The notes under the pieces: generated by a model
Seen by the model: the letters and a program-made list of their open reading frames with translations, nothing else
What the model was told of the DNA's origin: nothing
The model's database searches: none
Program-made: the position numbers and the translations under genes
In this document: piece by piece, positions 9,215 through 18,700 of the stretch
How the letters are laid out: each line of letters begins with the position of its first letter
Position numbering within the stretch: the stretch's first letter is position 1
Source of the DNA: Apostichopus californicus
Taxonomy: Eukaryota > Echinodermata > Holothuroidea > Aspidochirotida > Stichopodidae
Reading direction: 5' to 3'
DNA: 24,190 nt
Assembly (NCBI GenBank): GCA_020650975.1
Contig: JAIPMN010001358.1
Span: forward strand, 1 to 24,190

Positions 9215-10062
9215 CAGTGGAGGACTGGCCACACGGGCATTTGGGTAAAGCCCGTTGGGCCGGTGGCCCGATGGGCCGGTGGGCTGGGGAGCCAGGTAAA
9301 AGTTACAGCCCATTTTCACAGTTGTTAATAGAATACAGACGGGCTGTGTAGAAATATATTTTTAATTGTGGGAATCAGTCATGTAAAGACTGTTCTCTGT
9401 GCAGCTACACCGATGCTTACATGAGCATTGGGCTTGCCTACAAGCTGCTGCTAACGCTACCTGTGTCACAAGTGGCATGTAAACGTTCTTTCTCTGCCTT
9501 GAAGAGAATCAAAAACCGTTTGAGAAGTACAATGACACAAGAATATCTTGAGGCATTCATGTTGATGTCTGTGGAAAAAAGGATCTTGGCCAAACTTGAC
9601 ACTAAAAATATAATTGATGGTGTGGCTGCCAGAAGCAGCGAACTGCGTAGGCTCCTACTCTCGTAGACATGACATGTGCTCCTGTTATTGAACATATATA
9701 TATATATGTTTCATTGGATTTAATTTAGGTTTTTTTTTTCAATTTTGTCAGCATGTTGTCACAAAATGCTTGAAAAACTAATTAAAATCCAGTCTTAAAC
9801 ATATATTTTTGTCTATTTTTGTTTACGTTTTTAACTTTCCTCAGTTTAATCAAGTGTTGCTTCTGGACATTATTTTGGGTCTTTTTTAAAGGATTATTGT
9901 AACCTACAAAATTGAGAAATATAGCATCATTTTGCATCTAGGCATTCCTTAATTTCAAAAAAAATCTCAGGAAGGCGATCACTAGTAAGTATCATATCAA
10001 TGAATAATGGGCCGGTCTAGGTTAAAAATGGCCGGGCCGGTTTAAGACCCAGTCCGCCGCTG
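9215..10062 (+). mobile_element. Internally deleted hAT DNA transposon, 848 bp
   Basis: The left end CAGTGGAGGACTGG (9215-9228) and the right end CCAGTCCGCCGCTG (10049-10062) are terminal inverted repeats with one mismatch, of the CAGNGGCGGACTGG type common in hAT elements. A perfect 8-bp target duplication flanks it. GGGCCGGT occurs twice just inside the left end (9257, 9273) and twice just inside the right end (10009, 10034), candidate subterminal transposase-binding motifs. Only the C-terminal part of a transposase remains inside, so the copy is non-autonomous. Subfamily not determined. Confidence 0.92.
9400..9666 (+). pseudogene. hAT transposase C-terminal dimerisation domain remnant
   Basis: The open frame ends at TAG 9664-9666. 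An ATG at 9421 exists, but the similarity starts upstream with CSYTDAYMSIGLAYKL, so the ATG is not a true start. The core LPVSQVACKRSFSALKRIKN, then LRSTMTQEYLEAFMLMSVEK, follows the hAT dimerisation signature (Pro-Val ... R-S-F-S-x-L-K-x-I-K ... L-R-S-x-M). Usual transposases exceed 500 residues. The BED zinc finger and the DDE catalytic core are absent from this copy. The surviving frame is intact, suggesting a fairly young deletion derivative. Confidence 0.9.
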
Positions 10063-10070
10063 GGTACCAT
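10063..10070 (+). repeat. Right 8-bp target site duplication of the hAT element
   Basis: ggtaccat directly follows the right terminal repeat and is identical to 9207-9214. Confidence 0.92.
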
Positions 10071-10511
10071 GGAAGCTGCTACAAGGCCTACAATCGGTTT
10101 CATATTATCAAAATTGGGTAGATCCTCCTGGGGAAGGGTTGGAAGAAAATTGTCTTCTTCCGTAATCGCTTTCAGCAGTAATAAATGTACTATGTTAGTT
10201 GTTTGATCAAGTATCTTCAAGTACCTTTGAAGATTGAAAAAAACTGAGTCATAGAAAAGCAACAGTAATACGTAACATTAAACGAATGATTACAGTGATT
10301 GAACTTTCATCATGTTTGTTGCGCATTTGTGACTCTCTGTATCTTTAGCTTAGAATGTTATCCTCGATATATTTTCCCCTTAAAATGCATTCAAGAAATG
10401 TGACTGCCACAGTGACATAGTGCCAATAGGAGATGCTCCAAGTGAAGTGTGCGATGCAGTACTTGATAAGTATAGGTGTGCTGTATAATACAGTGCACAC
10501 TGAACTTATTG

Positions 10512-10542
10512 TATCGTTTAAACTGGCAAAATTTAAACGATA
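10512..10542. repeat. Perfect 11-bp inverted repeat with 9-base spacer
   Basis: tatcgtttaaa (10512-10522) pairs exactly with tttaaacgata (10532-10542). Just upstream, gtgtgctgtat (10476-10486) and atacagtgcacac (10488-10500) form a second, bulged stem. No terminator or RNA family is recognised. Confidence 0.7.
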
Positions 10543-11001
10543 ATCAGAAGGGTCTAAATACTTGCTGTATACTTATATCGGAGGTGTGGGAAGAGGGTTA
10601 CTGGGAGATCCCTTTGCCCTCACTGAATGGAAAATGTTGCTTGAAGTAAGGTTACCCCACAGTAAACCCCAAATACAATGTAACCTGATCAACAAGAGCA
10701 GAAATTGATCAAATGACAGTGATTTTGGAAAACCTTTGCTGCCTATAGGTGAAGGTAACCATAGTGTCCGGCACTTAACCATGTGCATAAGGTATGTAAA
10801 GTTTGTCCCTAATTTTAGGTACCGAGGATGTTGGTGTATTTAATACTTATGAACTTTCATGCTGTCGCTATGTTGTCCCTGTAATTTTCTGTACGAGGAG
10901 AGGGAGAGGGGGGCTGGTTATTGCCAAGTAATACTGTTGAAAAGGGAAACATGTCATTGTCATTGACTAGAGGTTGGGGCAGGCTAGAAGGAACAGGAAT
11001 C

Positions 11002-11048
11002 TGAAGCATTTCACAGGGCGCCTGAAGCATTTCATTTGAAGCATTTCA
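11002..11048 (+). repeat. Three copies of TGAAGCATTTCA
   Basis: Exact 12-mers lie at 11002-11013, 11023-11034 and 11037-11048. The word is a near palindrome. Spacing is irregular, so this is not a simple tandem array. Confidence 0.85.
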
Positions 11049-12510
11049 TCCCTTGCCCACCACCCTCAGCATACTGATTGCATGTCCCACTATAACTTGA
11101 TCTGCATCATACCCCGCAGCACATATCACCTTATGGCTTAAACATGAAACAGTCATTTAGTTGATGATTGTCAACTTTGTAGTATACATTTTGTTTGGGG
11201 AGAATTTCTGTTGGGGCTCGAGGCATACTAGGCCTATAGAGGTGAAAGGCCCCTCCCCTTTGTAATAAAGAAAGTTCATTTGAAAGTATACATGCACATG
11301 CTGCAAAATTTTACATGGAATGTACTTATTCCATGCAAACATGCCACTAACTTTACCAAGACAAGGTCTCAACTTATAGCAAACGTTTTGAAAGGTTTTC
11401 TAATTTGCTCCCCAAATAGTTTTTCCTCATCCGCCACTGTCAAATACCAATATCACTTTCCGTTGGAGGGGACCTTTTTGGGACCCTTAGAACCGTAGTG
11501 GGTTATATTACGGGAAGCTTGAGGGCCCGCAGTTAGAGCAGAGGAGATAGACGGGATGTTACACCTGTTGGAGACCTGAAATTTGTTGACCAATTGTGGA
11601 CAGGGGAAGGGTAACATAATTGGTGTTGTAGTCATCTCTTGATGCGCTACTTTCTGGTGCCATATTCAAATAAAGAAAATCGACCTTCGTTTCACTTTTT
11701 TGTATTCGTAACGAAGACTAGACCATACTGTGAAAGAGGTCGACCAGCAATTACCAACATCAATGTTATGAGATTAAGCTATTCTTTGCCCATGTTATTA
11801 CTGCGTAGGCTAAGCCCCAGTCTATTACATTGAACTTCCATTAAACCTGATCCTGCCATTGTGGTCCACATTCATATCTTGCGGCTCACTTTCATTCGGC
11901 GTTCGTGTACTTCTTGACTTCCTAACTGAGTATACACAGTGTTCAGTGTATAGGCACTAGGCAGTGCACAAACCAACGGGAGGCTGTCTGCGCAGGTCGT
12001 TTGCTAATCATCGTAAATGACCGGTTCCGTTCTCGTTAATAGGCAACACTTGAACGTGGGATCGCTCGAATTATTTCATAGGCACACCTAGTCTACATCA
12101 TGTGAAAAGTACAGGTCCACCACCCACCCCTGAGGTGGGTCACAGTCGCAAGTCGAGATTCGAAAGCTTTTAGACAGTATTCCCCATAGTCTATCATGTT
12201 TCCACTGATGTAGTGTTGTTCGGTAGTATCGTAGGGGTTGTTTAGTAAGTAGGCCTACGTTGTTTTCTAAAGTTGGTCATCGGTGTGTTGCCGCACGTGG
12301 TGCTGGCTTGGTAGGGAATTTTTCACACTTCTCTTACAAAATCACACGAAATTCAGTTTTTTCATGTCCATTTTGATTTATACCAAAGTAGGCCTGCTAG
12401 GGACGAATCAACTGGCAACTGATTAGGAACTTTGTGCTGCCAGCAAGTCAGATGGAATTCTTTACCCTGTATAAATAATTAAAATGTCCAAAATCTCAGA
12501 CGTATCACTC

Positions 12511-12770
12511 CTTATCGTCAGCTGTTTAGATGATCATCGTGTAATTTCTTGTTATATAGATGTAGTTTCTTATTATTATAATCATATACTGTTTTATTAT
12601 AATCGTGTAGATTCTTATTATCGTCGCGTGAGTTTTTAGGTTATCATCGGTTATCTTCTATATATTGTCGTATTTAATCAGTATATTATCGTATAATGGT
12701 CAGTACATTATTATCGCATAAAATGACTATATCATCATATGAAATTATATTATCATTATCAGTCGTGATA
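12511..12770 (+). repeat. Diverged minisatellite, units of about 20-24 bp, roughly twelve copies
   Basis: Blocks of the form ttattatcgtgtaatttctt recur with drift, e.g. atcatcgtgtaatttcttgt, tattataatcgtgtagattc, tattatcgtcgcgtgagttt and tattatcgtataatggtcag. The composition is T/A/C-rich with recurrent TTATCGT cores. The array ends about 285 bases before the gene 2 start codon, so it may lie in the promoter region. Confidence 0.65.
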
Positions 12771-12957
12771 CTGTGGCGTTCCATATCAATTTGGTTCAGT
12801 TGTTCCAGTATTCAACTACGAAGGCAACTGTGGGTTACGTTTATATTGTTCCTTAAATGAATCAGGGTATCCGTTCAGACAACATGTTTCATCGAACCAA
12901 ATGTTCAGTGTAGGCCTACTATATGTGTATATTGGATGTTTGAGTTAATTTTGTGTT

Positions 12958-12964
12958 TATATAA
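12958..12964 (+). promoter_or_regulatory. Candidate TATA box of integrin alpha gene 2
   Basis: TATATAA lies 98 bases upstream of the ATG at 13056. Transcription about 30 bases downstream would give a 5' UTR of roughly 65-70 bases. The region is AT-rich, and an upstream non-coding exon cannot be excluded. Confidence 0.28.
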
Positions 12965-13055
12965 TTCTTACTGAGAGAAAAGAGAATCCGGGTTGGTGCA
13001 TCTCTTTTTTTTGGTTTTCTTCATAAAGATTACCTTCAAATCCAGGTTGCCGAGA

Positions 13056-13216
13056 ATGGCGTCATCCCAAATCTTTATAGTATTTTTATTGTTTATCTTC
13101 GGAATATGTCATGCATGTAATTTGGACATTACCGAACCTACACGTTACCATGGAGAGGATGGAGAATACTTTGGTTACACAGTACTACAGTATCGCGACC
13201 TGGACAGTGATACGTA
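13056..13216 (+). CDS. Integrin alpha gene 2, exon 1 (signal peptide, blade 1 start)
   Basis: The ATG at 13056 has A at -3 and G at +4. A TTG-started extension from 12993 would bury the signal peptide and is rejected. Residues 1-53: MASSQ, then IFIVFLLFIFGICHA as the hydrophobic core with likely cleavage after A20. Mature CNLDITEP aligns with the usual FNLD start of integrin alphas, here with Cys instead of Phe. GEYFGYTV opens FG-GAP blade 1. The donor is GTGAGT at 13217, phase 2. Confidence 0.93.
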
Positions 13217-15682
13217 GTGAGTATTATCGGCATATATTTATTTTATTTTTCTTGTCCTTTGTATATGTGAATAATAAATGGTTGCACTCATTCACATGCA
13301 TATTGAAACGATACTACAAACTTAGTATACCTGGCATTTGGGGACATAAACTATCGTTTTAACTATCACAGGAAATTTTAATTAATTAATCGTCAGTATC
13401 GATCATAAACTAAATATATCTAAAATATTCGGTTAGATAAACGGTTCAATAACACATCGACTAAAAACGACTTGTAAATATATTCTCATCAAACACTTGC
13501 ATGTGTAACATCTCAACGCGTCTTACAAGCATGAAATCACAACAAAATGTAATAAACAATGAAATTATAAAAGAAACACCAGTAAAATGTAAGCATATTA
13601 CAGAGAACTTTCAACTTAAAATGAGGTAAAATAAGATACAAGAATTATTGAAAACTAATAAAGAATGTCTGCAATTCCAATTACAGAAGTTATTGATGAA
13701 AATATTGTGTAAAAACGGGAGCCTTAAGTTTAGATTTAAAACAAATAAAGTTTATCAATCAAGAGAAGTTTGCGTGACACACTGTTAGGACACAAACCGA
13801 GAAAGCTTGCCTACTTATAGAAATTATTGCAAGTGAGAGATTGCGTCAGATTTATTTCCTCGTTTGCGGTTTTGTGCAAGCTATGGCTTGCGAATCAACG
13901 ACTCAACAACTCCTCTAAATCGACCAGAGACACACCATGGAGGAGTTTATGTGAATACATTAAAGTTTGACCTTTGTTAGCTACTGAATAGGAAGCCAAT
14001 GCAGTTCCTGTAGTATGGAGGTTATGTGGTCGCATTTCTATGTCCTATCAACTAAGCTGTAATTTCATAGTTTCCTGTGCGGGTAATCCAAAAAGTGTTG
14101 GAAATTAATTGTTGACCTAGCTAAACGATGTTATAGGGCAGTATGTAGGGTGTCACTAACTGTGAAACACAAAGGAAGGACACGGAATGGAAACTAGCCT
14201 ATTTAGTCCGGATGACCACATTTTGTTACTATCTTTCTTTGTAATTTGTTGTGATCTTTGATTTCATCTGATATCATTGTAGTATAAAGGTTGATGATGC
14301 CTCTGCAAAACTAACGGTACATCATGCCTATTTCATATCAATAAGATAGCATACCTCATACAATGGCCCCATTACCTTACACATTAAATCGTCAAAGTAA
14401 TGTGGTCTATTGGTCCTTGTAGAAGTTCTCATTACCCATCACTGGATAGCTGACAAGTTGACCATTCATTGCACTATCAATGTTCCGTATCATATAACCA
14501 TGACAATTTTGAGCTATAAGAGCCTTAAATGTTCGTCACTTGTAAGCAAACATCTTAAGGCAGTAGTTAACAATTTTCGTACGCTGCTCCTGGGAGGCCT
14601 AAAGTGCTCTTAAATTGCCTCAGTTGACCCAATGTTTTGCACTTCACATAGACTCCCATTCATGCTCTTCAACATCAAAGCCACAAACACCAGATTTTTT
14701 GGAAAACATTTCAAAAGGATGTATTACTGATGCTTTTGTGGCGCTTTTCCTGAGGAAGAACACTCGGGTGGATTAATGTAGACTCAATATGGAGTATGCC
14801 ACAGTAAAGGTCAGAAAAAACAACAACCGCGGATGGAACCCACCTATTAATTAGAAACCTAACCTGGCTAAGAGACTCATTATTAAATTGCTTAAGCAAA
14901 ATAGTGTGATACATCAGTTTTGTTAATACACAATAACAGTGTGCAGGTAGTGCGATGCGTGTGTTGTTTATTTGTAAACAGACTGGCTAAGAATTATTCA
15001 ATGAATAGGCGAAATGGTTCTCCAAAGAGCAACACAGTGTTGCAGCCCGAGGACGTAAATCCAAGTGAAGTGTTAAGACCATAAATATTATTATAATTAC
15101 CTTATTAATTCGAAGGGTCTGTCAAGATACCATTTTTTTAATATGAAAATGGCTGTAAAATCCGAGGCTCGTTAATTAAAGTGGCGGGGCTGCTAACAAG
15201 CTAAGACAAATTAGGCCAGTTTCTCAGATGCAACACCAAATTTAATGGGATCATATAAGAGTTCAGTGGGCCATCAAATGTCATGTTTATAATCATATTC
15301 ATGAATTGCGGGGGTTCTGTTATATGTTTACCCAATAAAAATAAACTCAGTATATGCTTCTGATTTATTTATACGAATGGCACTCTCAGTTTACTTGTCG
15401 TGTAAGGATCGAGGCACTTATATGTTTTATAGGCCACTTTCATTTATTGGCGTTCTAGTGCCACGATGTTGACTAATTTACAACAGTGTCTATAAGTTTA
15501 TGTGTTTTCGTATTTCAAGTATTTCAATTCATATTTCTTGCTCTTTTTCAGTCTCTTAGTTGGTGCTCCTAGAGGAAATTCTACTCACCAACTGACCCTT
15601 ACAAGGCCTGGAAAAGTTTACAAATGTTCCTCGACATGTGTTCAAATAAATCTTGATAGCACGGGTAATAGGCGTATTATTG

Positions 15683-15757
<75 letters not shown>

Positions 15758-18700
15758 CCATAATCATCTTAATAATATTCATCATCACCATGATAATCAA
15801 AATCATCATCATCGTGATCATAATGATCATGATCACCATCATCATCATTATCTTCGGTACATGAAATTAATTAAAAAAACTAATTCTTACAGATCGGTGC
15901 TAATCATAGTCGATCTAGTCTTGGCTTCTGGCCGCTCCTCCTAAATTCATGTAATGGCCATGACAATGGTACTTATTTATAGATATGTATTACGTTTCTG
16001 AATGAGTCACTTGTTTGATCATATACTATCGTGCCCATTTTACAATTTATTATCCCGACTTAGCCATTATATTGTATCAGAGCATACAGTATATGCCGTC
16101 GCACAGTGTTTTGACATTCCTGGCAAAAGCATGACTGCCAACTGTCATCCGTTGGCTAAAATTGCTGGAAACAACCCTCGGAACAATTGAGCTCTGAGAG
16201 TCGAGGTTCAATGAACTGCATAGTTAATCTATGATTATTTATCAAACTTCAACGTTTAGGGATATGAAACAAAGTCGCAGTTGTAAAAACCGCTGCAGTT
16301 GGTATTTAGTATGACAAAGTCTGAATGTAACGGAAAACATATTATGCGTCGCCCTTTTTGCACTTTACTCACTCCATATGTCAAAAACAAAATAAATATG
16401 ATGCCAAGGTAATATATCTTTGTCAAATCCTTGTTCTATTCACACAATCCCGGCCACATGAGCAACGTCTTAAATGACTATGAAGTTGGCAAAAAATGAA
16501 GAAAGAAGCGATTTTGGGTTACGTTACCTTAAGCGCTTTAAGTCACCTTAAGCGCAGTTTTCTTCATCACACGGCTCTTATATTCTGCTACTCATTGTTT
16601 AGAAGTGATTTCAAAACATTTTATAGCACATTTAAAATATTTGCTTTTGTCTTTGTTTTTTTTTCAGGGAACGAAATTTCCCCTGAACGAATAGATGCCA
16701 AAGATAACCAATGGTTGGGTGTGTCACTCTCCGCAGAAGACAAAAAAGACGGTTTGATCTCAGTGAGTATAAAGTAACGTGGCAGATATAAGGCTTCTGT
16801 TGATTGCTTGATGGCTGGTTTTATTAGAGAAGGAACTGGGGAAAAAATTGAGTAGTTATTTATTAGAGACAATAAACTAATACTTCGTCCGGAATCTCCT
16901 CTAAAGTATAACCTTTCTCTTGAATGTATAATTATCGTGCACCTATGTACCATGAGCATATCTCCAATTTATATCGGATTACTGACTGAAAGAGTACACC
17001 CTCGTCGAACGCCATATGTAGTCTGTGTAAATGGGATGCAGCCAATGGAAGTAAGATGTGGTTGCAGTGACTACAACTGCCGATCTGTACAATAGTGTTT
17101 TAAGTAGAGCCATGCAGATTCTATATATAATTTCAAACATTTATGACGTTAATGGCCAATGAAAAAAGACCTTTGAACCTAATTCTAAAATTGGTTGGCT
17201 TTCTGAGGCTACCATATATACATTACGAACCTTTTTTATCTCACCCCACAGGCATGTGGCCATCGATATGCCAACAACTATTTTGTGGGAAGGGAAACTG
17301 GCTTCACTAGGAATGATAGTTATCCAATTGGCGTCTGCTACAAATTCAAGATAACACAATATCAAGACGAGGTTTTTGGAAAGAAATTTCCATGCTTGGA
17401 TGGTTAGTTTTACTATCATCTAATATCTCATCTCATCATATATATTTAATAACGCTTTTCTTTGTAACAAAGAGAAATGTTGCAAAACTAGACATATTTA
17501 ATGGAATTTTGAAACTCGTGTCGACCAGGTCTCTGTTGGGATAAGTTCAAAGTAACTGATGTGCAAATAAGTTTGTTATTTATGTGCGGCTATAAATGCG
17601 GCTACACAACTAAGTTTGTACATTCCCAACCCAATGAAAATATTCCTTCAATAACTTTACGTTTATTGTATTGTAATGACGTGAGAAATGCGACGGCATT
17701 GTGAATATTAGCAGATTTCAGTTTTCTACATTTTAGATAATCTACACAATACAGAAATAACATAGGATACGTAGTATTACCATAAGATAATGAAATAAGT
17801 TAGGATATATAGTATTACCGTAGCTTTGAACATAGTACATCTGCTTTCTGTAGCCTGTTGTAATTGTGTTTGTACATACCTACTATATATCCTTTCTACA
17901 CTTTATAGTCCACAGACGTTCCTTTACAAAGCAGGTTTAAGATATAAACTACTTCAGAATCAAAGGATCAAATTAGTAAGAAATGAAGAGAGAAATAAAT
18001 GCAATGATCTTCCTTGTGACAAAAGGACAACAGGCAGAATTTTTAAAAGCATCAAAAATTTAAAAGTATCAAATGGTTTAATCCGTAATATCTCAATATA
18101 GAAATCAATATAGCATTTCACATATTTAACAAATTACTACACTGACTGTAGATAGTTTCGTTATATTTTTAACTAATTAATGTGGTGAATTCTTCATGCG
18201 TTTTGCAATAATAGTGAACATATGGTCATGCGACACCTTGACGTAGTGGCGATAAACCACTTGGAGCCACTTGCCTTTACGGATAATGTCGAGGCCATGA
18301 CATTTTTATAAAGTACAACAATGTCTAAAACTTGATGTAACGTTAGAACTGATTGAAATAAGTTTTGTGTCAATCTTTATTATTGCCATGAAGGGTTTAT
18401 CCAATCCACCAGCAAACATTGGTTAAATAAGTTACGGCATTTCGTTAGTTTGATGTCTCGTCAGCTACCAAAGCCAATTTGACTTCTACGATTCACGATT
18501 TCATATTAGATGGGGATCTATCATTGTTTGCCTAATTTGTCAATATTGTGCGGAGATAGTGTAAACATGATTATCAAATTTTGACCGCAAGTGTTCTTTC
18601 TGCTCCACCCAATGAAGAACATCCGTCTTTTGTTCGATAAATATAAATCTCACTTGTTCACTTGTCAAGCATGGCATTTCTCTACATATCCATATACTTC

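Larger units (their letters stand above)
10071..12510 (+). other. Intergenic sequence right of the hAT insertion
   Basis: The first part may be the remainder of the SINE or older repeat split by the hAT. Further on are a perfect short inverted repeat (10512-10542), a triplicated 12-mer (11002-11048) and two TAGGCCTA palindromes (11229, 12250). None of the open frames shows a recognisable domain. Confidence 0.5.

Noticed and set aside
10573-12000. Several 60-80-codon frames on both strands in the intergenic region
   Set aside because: No recognisable domain, mixed strands, no splice or start context; expected by chance in this length of DNA.
12993-13055. N-terminal extension of gene 2 from an upstream TTG
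   Set aside because: Non-ATG start, and it would place 21 residues before a clean signal peptide. The ATG at 13056 has a good context.
15502-15864. Long frame with poly-Ile and antisense poly-Met frames
   Set aside because: Translation of the TCA microsatellite fused to exon 2. Intronic low complexity, not a protein.
17826-18101. 91-codon frame in intron 4 of gene 2
   Set aside because: No domain recognised and no fit to integrin between blade 2 strands. Exon 4 joins exon 5 in phase without it.
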